A stretch of 5,429 nucleotides of DNA. Origin: an uncultured Pseudomonadota bacterium. GTDB lineage: Bacteria; Pseudomonadota; Gammaproteobacteria; Burkholderiales; Burkholderiaceae_C. The stretch lies in NCBI GenBank assembly GCA_900320815.1, contig ONTY01000126.1, positions 1 through 5,429 of the forward strand, given 5' to 3'. Position 1 is the first letter of the stretch, and the number at the start of each line of letters is the position of its first letter. The position numbers and the translations under genes are program-made. The notes beneath the pieces are model-generated. The model saw only the letters and a list, made by a program, of their open reading frames with translations. It searched no databases and was not told where the DNA came from. Shown in pieces: positions 1-5,429 of the stretch.

Positions 1-121
1 GCTTCGGGTCTTCGTCAACGCGGATTTATTCCAGCTCCTGCACGCCGCGCTCGGCAAGCAGTTTTTTAGCCTTTTTGCAATACGGGCAGGTACCAGTGGT
101 GTAGATTTTGACGTGCTGCAT
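1..121 (-). pseudogene. grxC: glutaredoxin 3 (GrxC), 5' part, interrupted by an in-frame TAA
   Basis: Reading leftward from the ATG at 121-119, the protein opens with a thioredoxin-fold beta strand (KIYTT) and the dithiol active site C12-P13-Y14-C15, the glutaredoxin CPYC signature. A Lys-rich helix and a GVQELE segment follow. Glutaredoxins use glutathione to reduce protein disulfides and mixed disulfides in the cytoplasm. Codon 32 is TAA (plus-strand tta at 26-28). The same frame then continues with IRVDEDPK, which is the expected GrxC sequence after a glutamate, so the stop appears to replace a GAA codon. The gene leaves the window at base 1, and a full protein would be about 85 residues. 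A good AAGGAG ribosome site lies 7 nt upstream. It follows the rhodanese gene on the same strand, as in the yibN-grxC-secB arrangement of proteobacteria. The family call is firm. Whether the gene is truly broken or base 26 is a sequencing error cannot be told here. Confidence 0.85.
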
Positions 122-128
122 GGTGCGT

Positions 129-134
129 CTCCTT
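129..134 (-). promoter_or_regulatory. ribosome binding site of grxC
   Basis: AAGGAG on the minus strand lies 7 nt before the ATG at 121-119. It is a strong Shine-Dalgarno match and fixes the start of the glutaredoxin gene. Confidence 0.7.
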
Positions 135-193
135 GTAAAAAGCACGAAAGGTTGGGAAAATAGAGAAAGGGGAAACTGAACCGGCAAAAAACA

Positions 194-607
194 TCAGGCC
201 GCTGGCGGCGCGCTGCGCTCCACGGGCAAATTGGCCTCGCGCCAGCTTTGCAGGCCGCCCGCGAGCGTTTGCACGTTTTCGTAGCCAAGTTTTTGCGCGA
301 TGGCTGCGGCACGTGCGGCGCGCGAGCCGCTGGCACACACCAAAATCAGCGGCAGCTTTTTGTTTTTCACCGCGCCGGGCAGCTTGCCTTCAAACTCATC
401 GAGCGCAATGTTTTTGGCGCCGATAATGTGCCCGGCGGCGTATTCCTCGGCGCCACACACGTCAACAACGACGGCTTTTTCATGATTAATCAGCTGCACA
501 GCCTGCGTGCAGCTGATGCCCACATTCCTCATACCTGGCGCCAGCAACATGCCGCCGGAGATGAGCGCCAGCAGCAGCCACAGCCAGTTGGATGCAATGA
601 ATTCCAC
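194..607 (-). CDS. membrane-anchored rhodanese-like sulfurtransferase (YibN type)
   Basis: A 137-residue protein. Residues 7-25 form one hydrophobic helix ([17 protein letters not shown]) that would anchor it in the inner membrane. Residues about 31-130 are a single rhodanese domain. The active-site loop is C91-A-S-G-S-R96, the CxxGxR pattern of single-domain rhodaneses, with C91 as the persulfide-forming residue. AAGHI near 57-61 and AGGLQSW near 116-122 are the other family motifs. Such proteins move sulfane sulfur; the natural substrate is unknown. The start is GTG at 607-605, chosen because it immediately precedes the hydrophobic helix and a GAGGA site lies 9 nt upstream. The usual Arg of the DVR motif is Cys51 here (DVCG). 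The gene is followed 72 bp later by grxC on the same strand, probably in one operon that continues to secB outside the window, and it diverges from gpmA. The family call is firm; the physiological role is inferred. Confidence 0.93.
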   Translation of the reverse strand: MEFIASNWLWLLLALISGGMLLAPGMRNVGISCTQAVQLINHEKAVVVDVCGAEEYAAGHIIGAKNIALDEFEGKLPGAVKNKKLPLILVCASGSRAARAAAIAQKLGYENVQTLAGGLQSWREANLPVERSAPPAA

Positions 608-616
608 AGTGTTTTG

Positions 617-621
617 TCCTC
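617..621 (-). promoter_or_regulatory. ribosome binding site of the rhodanese gene
   Basis: GAGGA on the minus strand lies 9 nt before the GTG at 607-605. It supports the GTG start, as no ATG lies near the beginning of the hydrophobic helix. Confidence 0.5.
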
Positions 622-670
622 AATTTTCTTGGTGCGCCTGCGCGCAGTGTGCCGCGCGCTTCGGCGGCGG

Positions 671-681
671 GATTCTAAAAT
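671..681. promoter_or_regulatory. possible -10 region(s) in the divergent rhodanese/gpmA intergenic region
   Basis: The 141-bp gap between the divergent rhodanese and gpmA genes must hold their promoters. Its only AT-rich core is at 671-681. Read rightward it contains TAAAAT (676-681), about 67 nt before the gpmA start. Read leftward it contains TAGAAT (677-672). Both resemble a sigma-70 -10 box, but no convincing -35 box sits at the usual 16-18 nt distance on either strand. The assignment rests on position and a weak match only. Confidence 0.3.
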
Positions 682-748
682 GCGCGGTTTCTTACGTGCT
701 CAAAGCGCCATTCGCTCCCCCTTCCCTGCCCCTTCTGGCCTCCCCTCT

Positions 749-1492
749 ATGTACAAACTCGTCCACATCCGCCACGGCGAATCCACGTGGAACCTTGAAA
801 ACCGCTTCACCGGCTGGACCGACGTGGATCTGACCGCCACCGGCGAGCAGCAGGCGCGCGAGGCCGGACGGCTGCTCAAAGAGGGAGGCTGGGGCTTTGA
901 CGTCGCCGTCACCAGCGTGCTCACACGCGCCATCCGCACACTGCACCTGGCGCTGGAGGAGTTGGGCATGTTGTGGCTGCCAAGCATCAAAAGCTGGCGC
1001 CTGAATGAGCGCCACTACGGCGCGCTGCAGGGGCTGAACAAGGCGGAAATGGCACGCCAATACGGCGACGCGCAAGTGCTCGCCTGGCGCCGCAGCTACG
1101 ACGTGCCGCCTCCCGCCCTGGCGCCTGATGATCCGCGCTGCGAGCGGGGCGACGCACGCTACGCCGCGCTTGTGGCCGAGCAGGTGCCGCTCTCCGAATG
1201 CCTGAAAGACACTGTGGCGCGAGTGTTGCCTTTTTGGCACGAAACGCTGGCGCCCCTCATCAAAGGTGGCCAGCGCGTGCTCATCGCAGCGCACGGCAAT
1301 TCCATGCGCGCCCTGGTCAAATATCTTGACGGCATCTCGGACACAGATATTGTTGGCCTCAATATCCCCAACGGCATCCCACTGGTCTACGAACTCGGCG
1401 ACGATTTGCAGCCGCTGCGCCACTACTACCTTGGGGACGCTGCCGCTGCCGAACGCGCTGCCGCCGCCGTCGCGGCGCAAGGCAAAGCCTAA
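749..1492 (+). CDS. gpmA: 2,3-bisphosphoglycerate-dependent phosphoglycerate mutase
   Basis: A 247-residue cytoplasmic enzyme that interconverts 3- and 2-phosphoglycerate in glycolysis and gluconeogenesis through a phosphohistidine. The histidine phosphatase motif is R8-H9-G10-E11, with H9 as the phosphorylated residue. Further signatures are [11 protein letters not shown] (18-28), the RLNERHYG block with catalytic E87 (84-91), RRSYDVPPP (114-122) and the second catalytic histidine H182 in [10 protein letters not shown]. Length matches the family (about 250). The Ala-rich tail ending in QGKA resembles Comamonadaceae GpmA. The ATG at 749 is chosen because [10 protein letters not shown] matches the family N-terminus. 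The frame is open upstream to about 248, but that part lies over the rhodanese gene and the intergenic gap. There is no clear Shine-Dalgarno site before the start, and the preceding bases are pyrimidine-rich. It diverges from the rhodanese-grxC unit, and ctpA follows 112 bp later. Identification is firm. Confidence 0.97.
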   Translation: MYKLVHIRHGESTWNLENRFTGWTDVDLTATGEQQAREAGRLLKEGGWGFDVAVTSVLTRAIRTLHLALEELGMLWLPSIKSWRLNERHYGALQGLNKAEMARQYGDAQVLAWRRSYDVPPPALAPDDPRCERGDARYAALVAEQVPLSECLKDTVARVLPFWHETLAPLIKGGQRVLIAAHGNSMRALVKYLDGISDTDIVGLNIPNGIPLVYELGDDLQPLRHYYLGDAAAAERAAAAVAAQGKA

Positions 1493-1505
1493 GCGGCGCT
1501 TTTTT
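1491..1505 (+). terminator. possible weak terminator after gpmA
   Basis: A short hairpin AAGC-GGC-GCTT overlaps the gpmA stop codon and runs into six T residues (1500-1505). The stem has only four pairs, so termination is probably partial at best and read-through into ctpA is plausible. Confidence 0.3.
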
Positions 1506-1521
1506 CCTGAACCCTTCACCC

Positions 1522-1534
1522 ATATATTATAAAT
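1522..1534 (+). promoter_or_regulatory. possible ctpA promoter -10 region
   Basis: The gpmA-ctpA gap is GC-rich except for an AT island (atatattataaat), which holds TATATT and TATAAA-like hexamers about 70-80 nt before the ctpA ATG. No clear -35 box is visible. If used, it would let ctpA be transcribed apart from gpmA. Confidence 0.28.
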
Positions 1535-1604
1535 CCAAACATAGGAACACCGCCGGCGCGCCCGCACCTTTTCCCCCCGTTTCGGGCACGTCGCACTTTT
1601 TGCC

Positions 1605-3062
1605 ATGACACAGAAATTGAAAATCGCCTCCTGGCTGGGCGCCGGTGCGCTGGCTGGCGCGCTTGCCACCATTTCGTTGCAACCGCTGGCGCGCTCCGCC
1701 ACCTCGCCGCTGCCGCTGGAAGAGCTGCAACAACTCGCGCGCGTGTTCGGCATGATTAAGTCGGAATATGTCGAACCAGTGGACGAGAGAAAACTCATCA
1801 CCGACGCCATTGCCGGCATGGTGGGCAGTCTCGACCCGCACTCGCAGTATTTTGACAAAAAAGCCTACAAAGAGTTTCGCGAAGGCACCAGCGGGCGTTT
1901 TGTTGGCGTGGGTATTGAAATCACGCAGGAAGACGGGCTGATTCGCATCGTCTCGCCTATTGAAGGCACCCCGGCAGATCGCGCCGGCCTCAAACCCGGC
2001 GACCTGATTACCCGCATTGACTCCACCGCCGTGCGTGGCATGTCGCTGGACGCCGCCGTCAAGCGCATGCGCGGGCAGCCAAACACGCGCGTCACCCTCA
2101 CCGTCATGCGCCCGGACGAAAACAACCGCACCTTCACCGTCACCATCGTGCGCGAACTCATCCGCACGCGCTCCGTGAAAGGGCGCGTGGTGGAGCCGGG
2201 CTACGCCTGGCTGCGTCTGTCGCAATTTCAGGAGCGCACCGTGGAGGACTTCGTCGCCAAGCTGCGCGAGATGTACCAGCAAGAGCCGCGCCTGCGCGGC
2301 CTGGTGCTGGACTTGCGCAACGACCCCGGCGGGCTGCTCGATGCCGCCATTGGCATCTCGGCGGCGTTTTTGCCCAGCGGCGTTACTGTCGTCTCCACCG
2401 ACGGACAAATTGAAGACAGCAAAGCTGTCTACAAGGCGCGTCCTGCGGACTACGCGCGCCGTGGCGGCTCAGACCCACTGCGCGCCCTGCCTGCCGCCGT
2501 AAAAACCGTGCCAATGGTGGTGCTGGTCAACGAAGGCTCGGCGTCAGCCAGCGAAATCGTCGCCGGCGCGCTGCAAGACCACAGACGCGCCACCGTCATG
2601 GGCAGCCAAACCTTTGGCAAAGGCTCGGTGCAAACCGTGCGCCCACTCGGCCCCGACACGGCGCTGAAAATCACCACCGCGCGCTACTACACCCCAAGCG
2701 GGCGCAGCATCCAGGCACGCGGCATCGTGCCCGACATCATGGTCGACGACACCGCCGAAGGCAGCCCCTACGCCGCCTTTCGCACACGCGAAAGCGACCT
2801 GGAAAAGCACCTCGCCGGCGCCGCCGAGCAGGCGCCTGACCCAGACATTGAAAAAGAACGCGAAGCCGCCTTGAAGCGTCTGGAAGAAGAAGCCAAAAAA
2901 CCCGCCGCCGAGCGCCGTGCCCCTGAATACGGCAGCGACAAAGACTTTCCGCTGCAGCAGGCGCTCGCGCAGCTCAAAGGCCAGCCCGTCAAAGTGAGCA
3001 AAACGCTTGCCGAGCGCAGCAACTCGAACGCCGCAGATGCCGACAAAACAAGCGGCAACTGA
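1605..3062 (+). CDS. ctpA: S41 family C-terminal processing peptidase (CtpA/Prc type) with PDZ domain
   Basis: A 485-residue serine protease that trims or degrades envelope proteins from their C-termini. Residues 1-31 are a signal peptide or membrane anchor (basic start, then an Ala/Leu/Gly-rich stretch), placing the rest in the periplasm. An N-terminal helical region (about 37-95) contains the conserved SLDPHSQYF. A PDZ domain covers about 97-182 (GVGIEI; GLKPGDLI). The S41 core follows, with LDLRNDPGGLL at 235-245, catalytic S314 in GSASASEIVAGALQD, and K339 in TFGKGSVQ, exactly 25 residues after S314 as in E. coli Tsp; Q343 is also kept. TPSGRSIQ..GIVPDI closes the core. Residues about 412-440 are highly charged and likely helical, and the YGSDKDFPLQQAL tail is typical of the beta-proteobacterial form. 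All catalytic residues are present. No strong Shine-Dalgarno site precedes the ATG. The MoeB/ThiF-type gene follows after 44 bp, probably co-transcribed. Confidence 0.95.
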   Translation: MTQKLKIASWLGAGALAGALATISLQPLARSATSPLPLEELQQLARVFGMIKSEYVEPVDERKLITDAIAGMVGSLDPHSQYFDKKAYKEFREGTSGRFVGVGIEITQEDGLIRIVSPIEGTPADRAGLKPGDLITRIDSTAVRGMSLDAAVKRMRGQPNTRVTLTVMRPDENNRTFTVTIVRELIRTRSVKGRVVEPGYAWLRLSQFQERTVEDFVAKLREMYQQEPRLRGLVLDLRNDPGGLLDAAIGISAAFLPSGVTVVSTDGQIEDSKAVYKARPADYARRGGSDPLRALPAAVKTVPMVVLVNEGSASASEIVAGALQDHRRATVMGSQTFGKGSVQTVRPLGPDTALKITTARYYTPSGRSIQARGIVPDIMVDDTAEGSPYAAFRTRESDLEKHLAGAAEQAPDPDIEKEREAALKRLEEEAKKPAAERRAPEYGSDKDFPLQQALAQLKGQPVKVSKTLAERSNSNAADADKTSGN

Positions 3063-3089
3063 ACGCAGCGCGCGCCAGACCCCTTCCAT

Positions 3090-3096
3090 AGGGAGG
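3090..3096 (+). promoter_or_regulatory. ribosome binding site of the MoeB/ThiF-type gene
   Basis: AGGGAGG lies 10 nt before the ATG at 3107. It supports that start and separate translation from ctpA. Confidence 0.6.
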
Positions 3097-3106
3097 CAAT
3101 CCGCAC

Positions 3107-3874
3107 ATGGACGACCAGCAACTGCTGCGCTATTCGCGCCACCTGCTGCTTGACGACATCGGCGTCGAAGGCCAGGAAAAGCTGCTTGCCGCACACGCCC
3201 TCGTACTCGGCGCCGGCGGCCTTGGCTCGCCCGTGGCGCTGTATCTGGGCAGCGCCGGCGTCGGACGCATCACCGTCATTGACGACGACATGGTTGACCT
3301 GAGCAACCTCCAGCGCCAAATCATGCACACCGAAGCGCGCGTCGGTCAGCCCAAGGCCGCCTCGGCACGCGCAGCCGTTGCCGCCCTCAACCCGGGCGTT
3401 GAGGTGCGTGCCATCGCCCGCCGCGCCAACGAAGAGCTGCTGCGTGAACTCGCCGGGGACGCCGACGTGGTGCTGGACTGCAGCGACAACTTCGCCACCC
3501 GCCACATGCTCAACCGCGTCTGCGTCGCGCTGCGCAAGCCGCTGATTTCTGGCGCCGCCAGCGGCTTTGCCGGGCAAGTCAGCGTCTACGACCTGCGCCG
3601 CAGTGACAGCCCCTGCTACGCCTGCGTTTTTCCCCCCACAACACAGTCCAGCCCAGACGCACGCTGCGCCACAATGGGCGTCCTTGCCCCCCTTGTCGGC
3701 CTCACCGGCTCGCTGCAAGCTGCCGAAGCCATCAAACTGCTGTGCGGCTGTGGCACCCCGCTGACCGGGCGACTGCTGCTCATTGACCTGCGCCGCACCG
3801 AGTTCATCCAAGTCCGCATCCACCAGCGCAGCGACTGCGGCGCCTGCGGCACCCGCCAGCGTCAGCTTCTTTAA
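3107..3874 (+). CDS. MoeB/ThiF/HesA-type E1-like sulfur-carrier adenylyltransferase
   Basis: A 255-residue cytoplasmic enzyme that uses ATP to adenylate the C-terminal Gly-Gly of a ubiquitin-like sulfur carrier (MoaD for molybdopterin, ThiS for thiazole). The RYSRHLLLDDIG start is family-typical. The Rossmann ATP site is GAGGLG at 35-40, followed by the acidic IDDD (58-61) and SNLQRQ (66-71, with R70). K83 (QPK) and D127 (LDCSDN) are conserved nucleotide/Mg residues. C187 precedes GVLAPLVG, at the position of the conserved cysteine of the family. Two structural zinc pairs are present, C170-x2-C173 and C244-x2-C247. Length matches E. coli MoeB (249) and ThiF (251). The N-terminus and the ADVVLDCSDN block look slightly more ThiF-like, the C187 region MoeB-like, and no moaD or thiS lies nearby. 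The pathway therefore stays open and no symbol is given. Probably co-transcribed with ctpA. Confidence 0.92.
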   Translation: MDDQQLLRYSRHLLLDDIGVEGQEKLLAAHALVLGAGGLGSPVALYLGSAGVGRITVIDDDMVDLSNLQRQIMHTEARVGQPKAASARAAVAALNPGVEVRAIARRANEELLRELAGDADVVLDCSDNFATRHMLNRVCVALRKPLISGAASGFAGQVSVYDLRRSDSPCYACVFPPTTQSSPDARCATMGVLAPLVGLTGSLQAAEAIKLLCGCGTPLTGRLLLIDLRRTEFIQVRIHQRSDCGACGTRQRQLL

Positions 3875-3880
3875 AGGCAC

Positions 3881-3904
3881 GGCAGCGGGCTGCGGCAAGC
3901 TGCC
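3881..3904 (+). terminator. inverted repeat after the MoeB/ThiF-type gene, possible terminator
   Basis: GGCAGC (3881-3886) and GCTGCC (3899-3904) are a perfect 6-bp inverted repeat around 12 bases, just after the stop codon. A smaller alternative stem, GCAGC/GCTGC, lies inside it. No T-run follows directly; pyrimidine and T-rich stretches come only 35-50 nt later. A factor-independent terminator is possible but weakly supported. Confidence 0.25.
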
Positions 3905-3963
3905 CACCTGCACCCTACACTGTGGAAAATCTGCCTCCGGTTTTTCCCCTTTTTCTCCCAAAA

Positions 3964-3970
3964 AAGGAAG
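3964..3970 (+). promoter_or_regulatory. ribosome binding site of the PAS-domain reading frame
   Basis: AAGGAAG lies 6 nt before the ATG at 3977. It fixes the start of the PAS protein and belongs to the GC-rich Burkholderiales-type side. Confidence 0.6.
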
Positions 3971-3976
3971 CTGGAA

Positions 3977-4441
3977 ATGAGTATCCATCTGCCCTCCATG
4001 CCCGTGCCCAAAATCTCCCACGAAGCCCACGTGCAACGATATTATGGCGGCTCCGCCCGCACCATTTACACCACCGCCCAGGAAACCCAGTTTCCTGACG
4101 GCTACCTCATTATCAGCCGCACCGACCTGGAAGGCATTATCACCCACGCCAACGACGCTTTTGTGTACATGAGCGGCTGGGCACGCGAAGAAATCATTGG
4201 CGCCCCGCAAAGCATCGTCCGCCACCCCGACATGCCGCAAGCCGCCTTCAAAGGTTTGTGGGACGACATACGCGCCGGCAAAAAATGGCGCGGCTACGTC
4301 AAAAACCTGCGCAAAGACGGCGGCTATTACTGGGGCTACGCCACCATCGTCCCCAATGTGCGCGGCGGCAAAATCACCGGCTACACCTCCGTGCGCCGCC
4401 AGCCCTCGCGCGCCAAAATCCAGGAGGCTGCAACCATCTAC
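3977..4441 (+). other. 5' part of an Aer-type PAS sensor gene (likely methyl-accepting or PAS-only protein)
   Basis: Residues about 38-143 form a PAS fold. Visible hallmarks are N59-D-A-F62, SGW..EEIIG (66-75), the VRHPDMP motif (81-87), W95, W104, KNLRKDGGYYWGYA (109-122) and GYTSVRRQPS (135-144). This set is characteristic of the PAS of E. coli Aer and related chemoreceptors, where it binds FAD and senses redox state or oxygen. In Burkholderiales the domain usually leads into membrane helices and a methyl-accepting signalling domain, or stands in a short protein. Neither continuation can be seen, because the sequence changes to CdaA at about 4442. The start has a good ribosome site and lies 102 bp after the MoeB/ThiF-type gene. 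FAD binding is inferred from family resemblance only. Confidence 0.8.
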
Positions 4442-5137
4442 CGCACCATGAAAGAGAGTGGAGCTCTAAACATCTTTGTTGGAGTCTTTGCTTTTATCGT
4501 GGCTTGGGTGATTGTTGATAAGTTGCTTGACATGAAGCTCTTGGGGACTATCATGGACCGTATAATCGATAGTGGTATATTTATTCTTATCATCATTTTC
4601 CAAGATCAAATTAAGCGATTCCTTACTGAGTTAGGCTCAAAGCGAGGGTGGAAATCTATTGCACGCCTGTGGCAAGGAAGTAGTGGCAAGGGTGAACGTA
4701 AAAAGTGGATTATGCCTATTGTTTATGCTTGCATGAGTTTGTCGAAGTCCAAGACTGGTGCTCTGATTGTTATTAAGCAGAATTTCTCGTTAGAGGATTA
4801 TGAGCGTTCGGGTGATATTATTGATGCTGAGGTTAATAACCGTCTGCTTGAGAACATTTTCTTCAAGAATAGTCCTCTACACGATGGAGCAGTCATTATC
4901 GACAATGGTAAGATAAAGTCGGCAGGATGTATCCTTCCTGTGTCGCACGACACGAGTTTGCCTAAGTATCTTGGACTTAGACACCGTTCGGCTCTTGGTA
5001 TTTCGCAGGCTTCTGATGCAATTGCTGTAGTTGTGAGCGAGGAGACTGGTAATATCTCCTATGCCTATCGTGGTGAGATGCATCTAAAACTCTCTAGTAC
5101 TGATCTTGAGCACGCATTGTCTAAGCTCATTCAATAG
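3977..5137 (+). CDS. hybrid reading frame: Aer-type PAS domain joined to diadenylate cyclase CdaA
   Basis: One open frame of 386 codons. Residues 1 to about 155 are a PAS sensor domain of the aerotaxis-receptor type. Residues from about 158 to 386 are a CdaA-type diadenylate cyclase, the membrane enzyme that makes c-di-AMP from two ATP. The PAS part has high-GC codons of the neighbouring Burkholderiales-type genes. The cyclase part is AT-rich and looks Bacteroidales: 38 of 60 bases are G/C at 4321-4380 but only 15 of 60 at 4561-4620. The switch falls inside 4439-4460 with the frame intact. CdaA normally begins with three membrane helices; here the first is missing and the PAS takes its place. 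I know of no established PAS-CdaA family of this form, and the next gene is also Bacteroidales-like. I read this as a chimera of two genes. The open frame itself is certain; that it exists as one protein is doubtful. Confidence 0.6.
   Translation: MSIHLPSMPVPKISHEAHVQRYYGGSARTIYTTAQETQFPDGYLIISRTDLEGIITHANDAFVYMSGWAREEIIGAPQSIVRHPDMPQAAFKGLWDDIRAGKKWRGYVKNLRKDGGYYWGYATIVPNVRGGKITGYTSVRRQPSRAKIQEAATIYRTMKESGALNIFVGVFAFIVAWVIVDKLLDMKLLGTIMDRIIDSGIFILIIIFQDQIKRFLTELGSKRGWKSIARLWQGSSGKGERKKWIMPIVYACMSLSKSKTGALIVIKQNFSLEDYERSGDIIDAEVNNRLLENIFFKNSPLHDGAVIIDNGKIKSAGCILPVSHDTSLPKYLGLRHRSALGISQASDAIAVVVSEETGNISYAYRGEMHLKLSSTDLEHALSKLIQ
4439..4460. other. composition and taxonomic breakpoint (probable chimeric junction)
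   Basis: The bases here encode Tyr-Arg-Thr-Met-Lys-Glu-Ser (155-161). To the left, codons are GC-rich and the protein is PAS. To the right, codons turn AT-rich and the protein is CdaA. The Tyr-Arg-x-Met-Lys-Glu stretch could belong to either parent: the end of the PAS linker or the end of CdaA TM1. A short stretch of shared sequence is what would join two unrelated genomes during assembly. No insertion sequence, direct repeat or attachment site is visible around it. Confidence 0.75.
4448..5137 (+). other. cdaA: diadenylate cyclase CdaA, lacking its native N-terminus
   Basis: This 3' part of the 3977-5137 frame is a DisA_N/DAC-family cyclase of Bacteroidales type. Residues about 164-184 and 190-209 of the hybrid are two hydrophobic helices that match TM2 and TM3 of CdaA (LNIFVGVFAFIVAW; SGIFILIIIFQDQIKRFL). 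The cytosolic DAC domain follows, with GALIVI (261-266), the catalytic D303-G304-A305 in NSPLHDGAVI, GCILPVS (317-323), R335-H336-R337 in GLRHRSALGIS, and SEETG (354-358). These are the metal and ATP-binding motifs of active cyclases. About 30-35 residues including TM1 are absent compared with family members. No plausible own start or ribosome site is present at the junction. A DUF3109 gene starts 6 bp after the stop, consistent with a Bacteroidales operon. The c-di-AMP product acts in envelope and osmotic homeostasis in other bacteria. Confidence 0.92.
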
Positions 5138-5143
5138 TATATA

Positions 5144-5429
5144 ATGTTTCTAATTGACGATAACACACTTGTTACACTTGACGTGGTGGAACGTTTTTTC
5201 TGCTGCGATTTAGAATCTTGTCTTGGACAATGCTGTATCGACGGAGATGCTGGAGCCCCTATCACCGCCGAAGAGGAGCAAATCATCAAGGAAATATTAC
5301 CGATGATATGGAACGATCTTCTGCCTCGCGCTCAACAAGTTATAGAGGAGAATGGGATATCTTATAGAGATCAAGAAGGTGAACTTGTTACACAGATTCT
5401 AGATGGATCAAATTGTGTTTTTTCTTGTT
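5144..5429 (+). CDS. DUF3109 family protein, 5' part
   Basis: The first 95 codons of a protein that runs off the right edge. The N-terminus has a cysteine cluster, C20-C21, C26 and C30-C31, in a CDLESCLGQCC block. GDAGAPIT (34-41), a helical segment with WNDLLPRA, and a GISYRDQEGELVTQI stretch follow, ending with the start of a second cysteine motif (NCVFSC). This order matches the DUF3109 proteins common in Bacteroidetes, which are about 190 residues long and cysteine-rich in a way that suggests a metal or Fe-S cluster. The biochemical role is unknown. The gene begins 6 bp after the cdaA stop on the same strand, implying co-transcription. No Shine-Dalgarno site is visible, as is usual in Bacteroidetes. 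The AT-rich codons match the cdaA part and not the genes to the left. Confidence 0.85.
   Translation, partial: MFLIDDNTLVTLDVVERFFCCDLESCLGQCCIDGDAGAPITAEEEQIIKEILPMIWNDLLPRAQQVIEENGISYRDQEGELVTQILDGSNCVFSC

Noticed and set aside
26..28. Stop-codon recoding (for example a selenoprotein) in grxC
   Set aside because: The codon is TAA, not TGA, and replaces an expected glutamate, not a redox cysteine. A single base change or error is simpler.
248..748. Long in-frame extension of gpmA upstream, giving a 414-residue protein
   Set aside because: The extension lies over the rhodanese gene on the other strand and the divergent gap. The [10 protein letters not shown] start at 749 matches the usual GpmA N-terminus and the remaining length is normal.
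1441..1490. GCC/GCG-rich run near the end of gpmA as a tandem repeat
   Set aside because: It encodes the Ala-rich GpmA C-terminus, has no regular repeat unit, and reflects codon use.
692..1858. 388-codon minus-strand open frame opposite gpmA and the start of ctpA
   Set aside because: It is a shadow of two well-supported plus-strand genes. The translation is low-complexity with no family resemblance.
1527..2408. 293-codon minus-strand open frame inside ctpA
   Set aside because: It is antisense to the S41 peptidase and rich in His, Gly and Ala, with no motif or ribosome site.
2768..4240. 490-codon open frame on the minus strand opposite the ctpA end, the MoeB/ThiF-type gene and the PAS region
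   Set aside because: It is antisense to recognisable genes with intact motifs. Its Gly/Ala/Val-rich translation is what high-GC antisense frames give, and no domain is recognisable.
4400..4500. Mobile element or recombination site as the cause of the PAS/CdaA join
   Set aside because: No inverted or direct repeats, integrase remnant, tRNA or attachment site is visible, and the frame is preserved without extra bases. A shared-sequence artefact fits better.

Overview
The window joins two kinds of DNA. Bases 1 to about 4440 are GC-rich and carry genes of Burkholderiales type, most like Comamonadaceae. The clue is gpmA, whose protein and Ala-rich C-terminus look like the Comamonadaceae enzyme, together with its divergent rhodanese/grxC neighbours and the ctpA and MoeB/ThiF genes that follow. 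From about 4450 to the end the DNA is much more AT-rich. It encodes a membrane diadenylate cyclase (CdaA) and then a DUF3109-family protein, both of Bacteroidales type (Bacteroides/Prevotella-like).

Layout. Minus strand: the start of a glutaredoxin 3 gene with an in-frame TAA at codon 32 (1-121), preceded in the same transcription unit by a membrane-anchored rhodanese that starts at GTG (194-607). A 141-bp divergent intergenic region follows. Plus strand: gpmA phosphoglycerate mutase (749-1492), an S41 C-terminal processing peptidase (1605-3062), a MoeB/ThiF-type E1-like adenylyltransferase (3107-3874), then one open frame (3977-5137). The first ~155 codons of that frame are an Aer-type PAS domain and the rest is CdaA without its first transmembrane helix. 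A DUF3109 gene (5144 onward) starts 6 bp after it and runs off the edge.

How the genes relate. The left part is mostly housekeeping: thiol redox (Grx, rhodanese), glycolysis (GpmA), envelope proteolysis (CtpA) and sulfur-carrier activation (MoeB/ThiF). The right part is c-di-AMP synthesis plus an uncharacterised cysteine-rich protein. The apparent PAS-diadenylate cyclase fusion is the most striking object here. Composition, codon choice and apparent phylum all change at the same point, where both families could carry a similar Tyr-Arg-x-Met-Lys-Glu stretch. The simplest reading is therefore a chimeric assembly or clone junction, not a natural fusion. No RNA genes, CRISPR arrays, insertion sequences or long repeats were seen, and no stretch over 300 bases lacks a gene.
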